Source: Photorhabdus khanii NC19 (GTDB lineage: Bacteria > Pseudomonadota > Gammaproteobacteria > Enterobacterales > Enterobacteriaceae). From it: a DNA stretch of 41,579 bases. Below are positions 8,762 to 17,553 of this stretch, in pieces. The stretch spans positions 121,997 to 163,575 of the forward strand of contig NZ_AYSJ01000006.1 of the NCBI RefSeq assembly GCF_000517265.1. The letters run 5' to 3'. Under the pieces are notes generated by a model. It was not told the origin of the DNA. It saw only the letters and a program-made list of their open reading frames with translations, and did no database searches. The number at the start of each line of letters is the position of its first letter. The stretch's first letter is position 1. The position numbers and the translations under genes are program-made.

Positions 8762-11665
8762 TCAACGGCTACCCTTAACATGAGATACACCGGCCACCAG
8801 CGCCTGACCGGTGCTTTGCCAAAGGGCATAATCACTGTCACGGCTCAGGGCATAGCCTTGCTGTTGCTGTGTAACGCCAAGACCAGTCTGGTTTTGTGCC
8901 TGTTGCAGACGCAGAAGCGTATCCAGTTGCGATGTAGTTTTGGCAATCCCGCTCAATACCACCCAAGTGGCTTGCAGCTCGTTAGCCTCCCAACCCAACA
9001 ATGTCGCCAACGTCTGTGCAGCATCAGATTGGCTCAACGGCGTAGCAGCATTGGCCGAACGCAAATAGGCCAGTACATCATTTTCAGTACCACCACCGGC
9101 TTTACCCACCTGGAGCAGCAAATCGCCGTAACGACTCAGGGTATAGAGCGTCCACAAACTGATATTTGTCACCGTTTCTGCGGCAGTCCCAAAATAGGCC
9201 GGATTATCCAGTAAGGTCTGCACCATTACGGGACTCAGAGTAAATTGTTGGGTCAACAAGGAGCGGCGCACCACTTCACGTAATTGATGCAGATAGTTGG
9301 CCGGAATATCGGCGGCTATTTTGACTGTATCTTTCAATGCCCAAGTCGCACTGAGCCACTGATAGGTTGTTTGTCCACTCCAGCGCAGCAACAATGCAGG
9401 CAGTGGCTGACTCACGTTTAGCGTCTGCGCCAACAGACTGACAGCAACACCTTGCTCAGTTTGCTGCGCCTGATTCAGCGTATTAGTCAGAGTAGTGATT
9501 GCCAGCTTCTTATCTGCATCAGACAGACTTTGTGTATTGACCACAGTTGCTATGACACTTTCTATGCCTGCATCGATCACCAGCCCCACCTTATCGATAA
9601 GCGGGCTATGACCTGCCGAGAGCAGAGCAAACCAGTCAATGGCATGACCATTGGTATCAACTAATGGCACGCCACTGCGGGATAACAATGTTGTATCCAC
9701 AAACGTACTGCCCAGGTTCTGCCACACCTGACGGATAAAATTCAACTGATCGTCAGTGCCTTGCGCGGGAAAAGTGGCATTATCACTCAACAATAAAATC
9801 AGGGTTTCAATCGATAAATTGTGCTGCTGTTGCCATTGAACGATAGCGCTTAATGCTTGCAACAAACTCAAAATATCCGCCGCCAAAGGAGAATCTTTTT
9901 TCGGTACTGTGATCGTCGGTTTTCCTGCCAGTTGCTGCCAAACTACCCCTGTACCAGCATCCAATCGGTCAGCCAAAGCACAGAAAGCTTCCGGATCTAT
10001 TCCCAATGTGCGCGCCAGATTAGCCAGACGGTAGAACGCCGACACGGCAAACAGATTACAGTTCAGGGTACTTAGCGTGATATTTCCCTGTTGACGAGCA
10101 ATATTATCAGCCAACAGCAGGAACTGACGGTGATTGAGGCCCAGTGCAGTGCTGATATGTTTGACACGCGCCCCATCACTACCCGTAGTCGATGTATAGA
10201 CAAAATCTTGATTATCTACCACCAACGACGTATCAAAGGTGCTGGTGGCATTAAACACCTGATCTAAGAACGGCGTTGCTGGCGTAATGGCAAACGGCGT
10301 CACCACGCGCAACCAGCCAGCAAACTGTTTAGCGGTGACACCGTACTGCGCCTGATAATGTTTGAACACTCCTAACATACGCAAGGTGTTATCGTTCATC
10401 AGCAAGGCAGTATTCGTCTCTCCTTCAGCATCCATAGCTGAAGTCACCAACAGGTCAACATCCTCATAGGGCAGATTCAACCACTTTTGCAGACGAACCA
10501 TACGATTGATGCGGTTTAACTTATCATCTGCCAGATTGTTAACCGTCAGAGCAAAATGAGCCTCTTTTCCACTACGACTAAGGGTAATAGCCTCCGGCTT
10601 GCCGGCATGAATAAAACGGGCGCCGTATACAAATGGCGTCGCGGTAGTGTCACCCGCGGCGACATTATCAGACTTAATAACCGTAGAACCCCCGACGGTT
10701 GAGCACAACATCAGCTCCACTTGGGGTACAGTCAGATTAGTTCGGCTGGTCAGTATGGTCATATCGCTGAAACTGTCCGCGGTAAGCGAACTATCACCAT
10801 AATTAAGCTGATAGAAATCCTGTCCAACGGTTTCAGTAATGATTTTCTGCTGTTCCGGCGAAAGCTGGCTCGCCATTATTTGCAATCGGGTCAACGCGCC
10901 AGCGGTCGCGTCGCTCAATTTTCCTTTTGCCGTTGCCCAGAAATTTTGCGGCAGATCCAAAGTCTGAGGCAGGGTAATATCTTGCAAAGTCGTGTTTAAT
11001 ACCGATTGGGCAGTTTGAATCTGCTGATGACCGTAATGATACGGCAAATTATTCGGGTAATGGGTGGTGGAGAGTTTAGCATTTACCGCTGCCAGATCAG
11101 TCAGACTCAGTTTTTTCTGGATGGCCTTGGACAAGATTTCATTGACCAGTTGCAATTGCGGTATTACTTCATTGATTGCCTTATCATTAATTAACAAAGC
11201 TCCCAGATCTGGGCGACGCTCCGCCAACGTATTCATAATGGCGCTGGCACCATTCTTTTCCTGTTCAAGGGCCAGTTGATAGATATGAGTCAGATAGGCC
11301 ACCGGCGCATCGTTCGCTTCCGGTGAACCACTTGGCGCTTTATCTTTCCAACCGGTATCTGCATCCAGAAACTGATTGGCATAATCTGGCCCCGCTACAG
11401 AGAACGGACTTCTCAGGCTAACTTGAACAGCCTGGCTAAGAGAATTGCGACGAAAATGGTGCAGTACCTGATGAGCATAACCCACCGCCAGGTCATACAT
11501 TTTCTCAGCATTGCGCCCGAGATCAGCACGATGCTCACGAATAAAACGCTCACGCGGTATACGTACCACATCAAACACTGAAGCATAACCAAGTTCGGTC
11601 AATTTACCGGGCAGGTTGTGGATCTCTTCGGTACGGGAAATCAGGGGGCTGGCGAGTTGATTCAT
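8762..11665 (-). CDS. tccA: TccA, N-terminal half of split TcA translocon
   Basis: First gene of the tcc operon. It encodes the part of the TcA-type subunit that corresponds to the N-terminal alpha-helical shell, related to the VRP1/SpvA-like region of Salmonella plasmid virulence proteins. The sequence from MNQLASPLISRTEEIHNLPG onward is the characteristic TccA N-terminus. I place the start at 11665 because CAGGAG lies five bases upstream; an in-frame start 27 bases earlier has no comparable site. This gives 967 residues, against about 965 for W14 TccA as I recall it. There is no signal peptide, as expected for Tc proteins. The stop at 8762 is followed by 98 bases to tccB, so the genes are likely cotranscribed. 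Confidence 0.93.
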   Translation of the reverse strand: MNQLASPLISRTEEIHNLPGKLTELGYASVFDVVRIPRERFIREHRADLGRNAEKMYDLAVGYAHQVLHHFRRNSLSQAVQVSLRSPFSVAGPDYANQFLDADTGWKDKAPSGSPEANDAPVAYLTHIYQLALEQEKNGASAIMNTLAERRPDLGALLINDKAINEVIPQLQLVNEILSKAIQKKLSLTDLAAVNAKLSTTHYPNNLPYHYGHQQIQTAQSVLNTTLQDITLPQTLDLPQNFWATAKGKLSDATAGALTRLQIMASQLSPEQQKIITETVGQDFYQLNYGDSSLTADSFSDMTILTSRTNLTVPQVELMLCSTVGGSTVIKSDNVAAGDTTATPFVYGARFIHAGKPEAITLSRSGKEAHFALTVNNLADDKLNRINRMVRLQKWLNLPYEDVDLLVTSAMDAEGETNTALLMNDNTLRMLGVFKHYQAQYGVTAKQFAGWLRVVTPFAITPATPFLDQVFNATSTFDTSLVVDNQDFVYTSTTGSDGARVKHISTALGLNHRQFLLLADNIARQQGNITLSTLNCNLFAVSAFYRLANLARTLGIDPEAFCALADRLDAGTGVVWQQLAGKPTITVPKKDSPLAADILSLLQALSAIVQWQQQHNLSIETLILLLSDNATFPAQGTDDQLNFIRQVWQNLGSTFVDTTLLSRSGVPLVDTNGHAIDWFALLSAGHSPLIDKVGLVIDAGIESVIATVVNTQSLSDADKKLAITTLTNTLNQAQQTEQGVAVSLLAQTLNVSQPLPALLLRWSGQTTYQWLSATWALKDTVKIAADIPANYLHQLREVVRRSLLTQQFTLSPVMVQTLLDNPAYFGTAAETVTNISLWTLYTLSRYGDLLLQVGKAGGGTENDVLAYLRSANAATPLSQSDAAQTLATLLGWEANELQATWVVLSGIAKTTSQLDTLLRLQQAQNQTGLGVTQQQQGYALSRDSDYALWQSTGQALVAGVSHVKGSR

Positions 11666-12322
11666 ACGAACTCCTGAATTGAGATTTATCATGAGAAACA
11701 GGTTTTTTCGTGCAAAAAAATGATCACTATCGCTACGTTCAAGAGAGGTACCAGATTAAACACACACATTAGGACATCAGGTCGTCTGGCCTTCCAAAGA
11801 CGTCATATACAGCGACAATGTGTGAGGAAAAATATAATAAATCACAAAACTTGCTTACATTAAAAAATAAAATACAAACAATAAAATAACTTTACCTTTA
11901 TATAACTTTATAAAATAAATATTTACTGATGTTTATGATTAATTTAATAAATAATCAAGAATAGTTCGCAATATCGTACTTTGAACTAAGATAATGCCCG
12001 GGATGCCAGAATCTTGATGAATTATCGTTGCAACCGCTATCAATACGATAAAGACTATTGACGTATCTTCATTATTTTCTTAACAATATAGTCTATTTAA
12101 GGATAATGAGAGGTGAATGAGTCAAATCCGCCTTTAAAATACCACCTTATTTTGAGTTATTTTTAAACCAAGATTGGTTTATTAAAATATCACATTTAAA
12201 GCATGGATAATAAATAAACAGCCATACTCTCACCCTGAAAGAAACAGGAGGTTTTCCATTTATTATAAACGATAAATCATTATCCCTTGAATAACATAAT
12301 TTTGATTACAACAGGAGTTTTT
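11666..12322. promoter_or_regulatory. Divergent intergenic region upstream of tccA
   Basis: About 650 bases separate tccA from the small membrane-protein gene on the other strand. The region is AT-rich and must carry the promoter of the tcc operon. I see no unambiguous -35/-10 pair or operator palindrome that could be assigned with confidence, and no gene. Confidence 0.4.
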
Positions 12323-12604
12323 ATGACATTTTATTCCTTTGCATCTACCCCTATTCTTATTTCAGTTTTAGGGTGTATATTATATATACATAATCACGTA
12401 AGGAAAGATAACATTAGCAAGCAAATTCAGTATCTATTAATTTTTTCTTCTTTCGTCTGTTTATCTTATCCATTAATCGGTATTTTTATATTCAAATCTT
12501 TCAATATATTTGAAGACATTACATTATTTTCTGTAATATCATCAATACTATCGATAGTTATAAATGGAATAATTCTTTATTTATATAGGAAACTAAGACA
12601 ATGA
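12323..12604 (+). CDS. Small three-helix membrane protein, unknown
   Basis: A 93-residue protein starting at the ATG at 12323, which has a good ACAGGAG ribosome site five bases upstream; an in-frame TTG at 12287 lacks one. It shows three hydrophobic segments, at about residues 5-22, 35-58 and 63-86, separated by a short basic loop (HNHVRKD) and ending in a basic tail (YRKLRQ). It sits alone on the plus strand, divergent from tccA. I do not recognise the family. Small proteins of this shape include immunity proteins and holins, but nothing here decides between them. Confidence 0.6.
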   Translation: MTFYSFASTPILISVLGCILYIHNHVRKDNISKQIQYLLIFSSFVCLSYPLIGIFIFKSFNIFEDITLFSVISSILSIVINGIILYLYRKLRQ

Positions 12605-12925
12605 AATAACTATCACAAAATGAGTTGACAATTATTATGTGAATCTACCATTTGTAATAATTTTTACTCAATTATTTAAAAAACACAAGTATCACTAATA
12701 CATTTAAAACCAATGGCAACATCAATTTTATATACCAAATGATTTTTGGAAAGCGATGTCGGATTAATAGGATGGTAAAGCAAGTTTTCTCAAATAATAG
12801 TCAGATCGTTTTTTGCTACTTAATCACTACCCAATTCAAAGTGCTGACCAAAAGACCAACACTTTGTCATTAATCTGCAACGTTATTCAGGCTCTGACGA
12901 GCTTTGCTAATCATTGCAGGAAGAG
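12605..12925. other. Intergenic region after the LuxE/LuxC-like operon
   Basis: AT-rich gap between two convergent transcription units. A weak hairpin with G:U pairs around a TTTT loop lies near 12838-12865 (AAAGTGTTGGTC on the minus strand), and could end the operon that stops at 12926, but no U-run follows it. No gene is seen. Confidence 0.3.
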
Positions 12926-13849
12926 TTACCCTCCTGCACAAGCAAACATACTTTGCTGGTGTAGATTGTGAGCAAACTGGCAGCTTAAGGTCAGTTCTTT
13001 TTTGCTATGTCCCCGAACCAGTAAAGCTTCCCAACGATGATGATGACCGGGCACAAACCCCGTACAAACAAATCCTGCTTGCTGCAAAATTTCCATAGCC
13101 TGGAGTGTGCCTTCCCCCACCGGGAGTTTCACATAGACCAGTTTATGAGCCGGTAACTCCGCTACCTCCTTTACCCGCTCAGTTGTCTGCTTTTCCACCC
13201 ACACTTCCAACCGGCGTCCATGATTGGTCATGCTGATATCGGCATCAACCGGTTCTTCCGGTTGTAAAGGCTCTTGACCAAACACTTGAGTCACCGAATT
13301 CAGCCAATTTTGCCAACCTGAAGGCCAGTGTAACTCTGGAAAGGGCCAGCTTTGTAGAGGCAAGCAACCCAGTACGATGCTTTCCGGATGTGTCTGATCA
13401 AAGGGTGATGTAACATAATCCGGCAACAACCCCGTGGTATGAAAGCCCAGGTTTTGAGCCAGACGCTGGCTGTGATTATGTGACGATACCTGCTTAATAG
13501 TGAGTATGCTTAACCCCATTTCCCTAGCCTGATCACACAAGTATCTCCCCAGTGCAGTAGCAATCCCCTGACCACGCGCCTGTGGGTGCACCGCGATAAG
13601 CGCCAGTTCAGCGCTTAACGGACAGTGCTTATCCTGCCATAGTGCTGCATGTCCCAACACTTGCCCATCCTGTACCGCAACGGCAGAATACCAGTGTCTT
13701 GCCGCGTTATAGCGACCAAGCATGGTTGGCAAATAGACTTCCGGATAAACATAATCTTCGCCGTAAACAGCCCGAAACAAAGCACTGACACCGGTAGAAT
13801 CTTCTTCCCGAAATAATCGAATTAATGGTATTCCTGGATTCATGCTCAT
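12926..13849 (-). CDS. GNAT-family N-acetyltransferase
   Basis: A 307-residue protein with a clear GNAT acetyl-CoA motif (HPQARGQGIATALG, residues 88-101) in its first half. GNAT enzymes move an acyl group from acyl-CoA to an amine. The second half, about residues 165-307, is longer than a single GNAT domain and has a degenerate fold-like pattern (ILQQAGFVCTGFVPGHHHRW) that resembles the end of a second GNAT domain without its own CoA loop. It is the last gene of the four-gene operon, and its ATG overlaps the stop of the preceding ligase by four bases (ATGA), so translation is probably coupled. The substrate is unknown; by context it may acylate an amine of the operon's product. Confidence 0.8.
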   Translation of the reverse strand: MSMNPGIPLIRLFREEDSTGVSALFRAVYGEDYVYPEVYLPTMLGRYNAARHWYSAVAVQDGQVLGHAALWQDKHCPLSAELALIAVHPQARGQGIATALGRYLCDQAREMGLSILTIKQVSSHNHSQRLAQNLGFHTTGLLPDYVTSPFDQTHPESIVLGCLPLQSWPFPELHWPSGWQNWLNSVTQVFGQEPLQPEEPVDADISMTNHGRRLEVWVEKQTTERVKEVAELPAHKLVYVKLPVGEGTLQAMEILQQAGFVCTGFVPGHHHRWEALLVRGHSKKELTLSCQFAHNLHQQSMFACAGG

Positions 13850-15117
13850 GCTGCCTTCTCTTCAGCACTATAACCACGATTATCAACCACCCGCATCAAC
13901 TTACCAGAACGTGGATGGGTGACCATATTTTCCAAGGCGCAGTAAGTGACTTCCACATACAGCAATCCCTGACAACATAACGTTGCCATCGCGGGTTGCG
14001 CCACCAGCAACGCCTGATGTACTGCTGTCGCAAGTGGCATCGGTGACGAATCGCTGGCTAACAAGAGTTTTATCTTATCTATACCATCCTGACGGCTCAG
14101 TAATAGCTGCCAGGCCAGTATTCCCTCTTGCTGTCGCAGTAAATGAGCAATATGGTCAGGAAAAAGGGATAACGTGGCAACCCGTACCCGGTGAGCACTG
14201 CCCGCCCGCCCCTGCAAAGCGAACTTGCGACGTGGCCGCCCGGATTCTTCACACCAACAGGCCAGGTCACCAGTAGGGTAACGGATAACCGGCATCAGAC
14301 GCCGTTGCAGGTTGGTAACAACCAACATGCCGTTTTGTCCGGACGCGGTAATCGGCTGACCACTGGATTCATCAATGATTTCAACAATCGTCTCCGTATC
14401 AAAAACCCGATGTTCACCGTGACCACAATCGGGAGAAGCCGCACCTATGAGACCGGCGTCAACACTGGCACAACCAATTGAGCCAATGCGTGCATTGGGG
14501 AATACATGACCCAGTAGTGTCAACTGCTCTGGAAACAGGCTTTCACCACCGTACAACAGGCGCTCAATACCCGTCATGGTCTGGCCGCTCTGCTGCAAGG
14601 TACTGGCAAAACGTAACAGTTGCGCCGGCACCCCAGCGAGAACATTAATCCCCAGGCTGACAATCCCATCAGCCAACGCCCGATCATCAACTGAACAAGT
14701 AAACGGAAACTCTACCACCGGCACCGGTGAATAGGACAAAGCACCGTGAATAAATAACAGGCTGGTATACAGATCACCGGCAAAAAACAGATTGGCAACA
14801 CGGTCACCAGGCTGTAGTTGCAGTGCCAACCCTTGACCAAATGCGCGCACAAAAGCACGCCATTCATTGCAACTGAACACCGACAGCCTACCCTCACTGG
14901 TAGAGCCACCGGTTTTGAAAACATGACCTCCACTGATAGAACCAGTCAATACCGGCCAGTTTGCCAGTGGTTGCGACTGCTGCCAGTAGTCAGCAGGATC
15001 GATTAATGGTAGATCAGTCAACGTCCAACCAGAACGGGGCAGATCACAATAAAGATCCCTAAAGAAGGGAGCATGATTGCGGGCATATTCAACCAAATCG
15101 TGTAATGATAATGTCAT
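13846..15117 (-). CDS. PaaK-like adenylate-forming ligase
   Basis: A 423-residue member of the adenylate-forming superfamily, nearest in appearance to phenylacetate-CoA ligase (PaaK) proteins. The phosphate-binding loop is KTGGSTSEGR (residues 68-77); it lacks the usual Lys right after the loop. Further signs are GGESL, the CASVDAGLIG segment in the adenine-binding region and YPTGDL near the hinge. It should activate a carboxylic acid as the acyl-AMP, possibly followed by thioester formation. It is shorter than PaaK and shares the unusual SVDAG signature with the C-terminal half of the upstream fusion, suggesting the two arose by duplication. The ORF begins 29 bases after the fusion gene and ends in a 4-base overlap with the GNAT gene. 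The substrate cannot be read from the sequence. Confidence 0.75.
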   Translation of the reverse strand: MTLSLHDLVEYARNHAPFFRDLYCDLPRSGWTLTDLPLIDPADYWQQSQPLANWPVLTGSISGGHVFKTGGSTSEGRLSVFSCNEWRAFVRAFGQGLALQLQPGDRVANLFFAGDLYTSLLFIHGALSYSPVPVVEFPFTCSVDDRALADGIVSLGINVLAGVPAQLLRFASTLQQSGQTMTGIERLLYGGESLFPEQLTLLGHVFPNARIGSIGCASVDAGLIGAASPDCGHGEHRVFDTETIVEIIDESSGQPITASGQNGMLVVTNLQRRLMPVIRYPTGDLACWCEESGRPRRKFALQGRAGSAHRVRVATLSLFPDHIAHLLRQQEGILAWQLLLSRQDGIDKIKLLLASDSSPMPLATAVHQALLVAQPAMATLCCQGLLYVEVTYCALENMVTHPRSGKLMRVVDNRGYSAEEKAA

Positions 15118-15146
15118 GATTTACTCAAAAAGTAATATTATGGGTC

Positions 15147-17552
15147 TCAGGCTCGACTATCCAGCACCAGCGGCGTTTTGCCACTTTGCGGGTGACGGCG
15201 AAACTGTCCGGCTGGCGTAGGGATAATTTCCAGTTGAAGCATTCCACCACTGACAACCTGATTCAGCATTCTATGTTGCATAAGATGCCCACGTACTTGG
15301 TTAACATCACCATCCGCTAACACATGGATGTATTCGCCACCACCAGCGTGATTCCCTATCAGCCACTGTACCGGAAACGCCAGACTGGCTGACAATTCTG
15401 TTGGATTCACAAAAATAGACCCTACCCGTATCAACCCCCCATGGCGACCTACCAATTTAAAGCGCGGTGCCGGCAACCCGCAGGCACAAAGACCGGGTAA
15501 CCAATGGCCCAAATCGCCCAAATCGTAGCGTTGAATTACCTGCCCTTCCCGCGCCAAAGGCGTGAACACTAACCGACCGGTCTCGCCGGGCTGGATCGGC
15601 TGATCACTATCCAGAGCCAATATTTCCAGCCACTGAATATCAGATAACAGATGGAATTCCCCATCGTGGCAACAGGCACAAGCATGGCCCAATGGACCGG
15701 CATCAACGGAGCCATAAACTGCCGAGCGGATCACCTGAATACCAAAACTGGATAAAAACTGACGACGCTCTTCACTAATATGCTCGCCACCAGCAAAAAT
15801 TTTACGCACGCCACCATAGGCACGTAACGCCGCTTCTTCACGTTCAAACAGCTGATACATAGTGCTTGGCATCCCTACCAGCGTATTGACCCCCTGAGTA
15901 ACAATAAAATGCCTGATTTGGCTAAAATCATCGTTTATCGGGCCTCCCATCGGGTAATGCGGCACGGATAATTTATCCAGAATAGTGAAGAAACTCAGCA
16001 GACCACCATACAAATTGCCACCATACAGCAGATTCATTACCCGGTCCTGCGCTGGATCTAAACCGGCGGAAAACAGACCATCCGCTGCTGCCTGCATCTG
16101 ACTGTGATAATCTCTGTGACTGAACCCCGCCAGTTTCGGCGTACCGCTACTGCCACCGCTGCGGAAAAACAGCTGTGCTTTCGACGTCACCCCATTTTGC
16201 TGAAACTTTTCTTTATCCATCACTGGAACCCCGGCCAGTTCTGGAGGATTGACCGCCAATTTATCCAGTGTGACATGGCCCAGTAATTGTTCAGCTTTCA
16301 AGCTGACTGAGACACGCCGTGCAAGCCGGGTCAATGCATAAACACCATCATGTGGCTCACCTTCATAGCCGTCGTGCATCGCTCCAGCCTGACATACCCG
16401 ACTGACACCCGCGGTCAGCAACTGGCGGCTCAACATCGGCAGTTCATGTGTTTCGGCTATCAAAGCACAACTTTGCAAATAGGGCCGCCACGGCAACAAA
16501 ATTTCCACCAGTTGCGCACGCGGTGCCGGGCGAATTTGCAGGGTACGGTACAATGGCGATGGCACCAGCTCCTGACGTTGCACCCAAGCTACCCGCCACC
16601 CATCGCCCTCTTCTACCACACCCGTCAGACCAGCAAAAGTGTGATCTAACTGCAAAAATGCCATCTGGCTGCTGATTTCAGCCGCTTCCTGTATGTCAGG
16701 CTGCAAAGCCGGCCATACCGGTGCCCGTCGTACCAACGCAGCAGCCACGGCACTCGCCACCTCCCGCAACACGTTCTCATCCGTGCTGTCTACCAACAAA
16801 CACTGTGGGCTGGAACAAGCTTGTTGATCAAACCGGCAAACATCATCAGCCAACGCGTCGTAATCAGCATGGTCGGCAGACTGGGGATCCAGATAGGCAA
16901 AGCTGATACGATGTCCCCAATCGATCCAGCGGCAACCGGGCCGCAATTGGCTACGGATAGCTGTCAATGCGGTATTACTCCCCCAGGCTGACACAGCATC
17001 AGCACACTCCAGCAACGTTGACAGTTGATCAGACGGTAAAGGTAATACGGAGACATAAGGAACCAACTTGCCACTCAGGTCATGGCGCAGGAATTCCGCC
17101 AATAACTGTGCATTGAGGCCGTGATCGCTGCTACTGGGGCGTAGCCAGTTAACATTACCTACCAGCAAACTCTCCAGCACAGCCATAAATGGCAGCAACG
17201 GAGCATTAGCCGGTGTGATATGCACTACCAGCCCCAGAGGTTGCCAGGTTTCAAAACGAGGCTGTGTATAGTCAAAACGACGCAGGGAAAAGGGTTGTTC
17301 GCCCAACTCGTGCCGTAACTTTGCCTCCAGCAAATCACGACGACAAAAGCTGCGTAAAGCTGCGATTGTCGTTGTATCCAGTGCAAGTTCAGAAGAGACA
17401 GTATCGAGGCTGTCGGCAAAGCGCCCGGCACAGTCCAATACCTGTTGCACACTTGGGGGGCAAGCCAGCGTATCCGCAAGGTTGCTTTTAAGTTCGGCCA
17501 ATACAGCGGCGGGCTCCAAGTCAGATATCATCTTGCCATTAACTAAATACAT
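15147..17552 (-). CDS. LuxC-like acyl-CoA reductase / PaaK-like ligase fusion
   Basis: An 801-residue two-domain enzyme. Residues about 1-430 resemble the LuxC family of fatty acyl-CoA reductases, which reduce an acyl thioester to the aldehyde with NADPH. The nucleotide-binding stretch (VVHITPANAPLLPF, 109-122), SAWGSNTAL (188-196) and the active-site segment DQQACSSPQ with Cys246 are all present. Residues about 445-801 form an adenylate-forming domain with loop SGGSSGTPK (465-473), GGEHIS (588-593), YGSVDAGPLGH (613-623), RYDLGDLGHW (675-684) and LVGRHGG (700-706). A cysteine cluster (CACC at 625-628, CAC at 689-691) could bind zinc, as in some PaaK relatives. The start at 17552 has AAAGGAG upstream and lies one base after the LuxE-like stop. 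Joining a reductase to an acid-activating domain suggests a one-protein carboxylic acid reductase; that function is inferred. Confidence 0.82.
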   Translation of the reverse strand: MYLVNGKMISDLEPAAVLAELKSNLADTLACPPSVQQVLDCAGRFADSLDTVSSELALDTTTIAALRSFCRRDLLEAKLRHELGEQPFSLRRFDYTQPRFETWQPLGLVVHITPANAPLLPFMAVLESLLVGNVNWLRPSSSDHGLNAQLLAEFLRHDLSGKLVPYVSVLPLPSDQLSTLLECADAVSAWGSNTALTAIRSQLRPGCRWIDWGHRISFAYLDPQSADHADYDALADDVCRFDQQACSSPQCLLVDSTDENVLREVASAVAAALVRRAPVWPALQPDIQEAAEISSQMAFLQLDHTFAGLTGVVEEGDGWRVAWVQRQELVPSPLYRTLQIRPAPRAQLVEILLPWRPYLQSCALIAETHELPMLSRQLLTAGVSRVCQAGAMHDGYEGEPHDGVYALTRLARRVSVSLKAEQLLGHVTLDKLAVNPPELAGVPVMDKEKFQQNGVTSKAQLFFRSGGSSGTPKLAGFSHRDYHSQMQAAADGLFSAGLDPAQDRVMNLLYGGNLYGGLLSFFTILDKLSVPHYPMGGPINDDFSQIRHFIVTQGVNTLVGMPSTMYQLFEREEAALRAYGGVRKIFAGGEHISEERRQFLSSFGIQVIRSAVYGSVDAGPLGHACACCHDGEFHLLSDIQWLEILALDSDQPIQPGETGRLVFTPLAREGQVIQRYDLGDLGHWLPGLCACGLPAPRFKLVGRHGGLIRVGSIFVNPTELSASLAFPVQWLIGNHAGGGEYIHVLADGDVNQVRGHLMQHRMLNQVVSGGMLQLEIIPTPAGQFRRHPQSGKTPLVLDSRA

Positions 17553-17553
17553 T

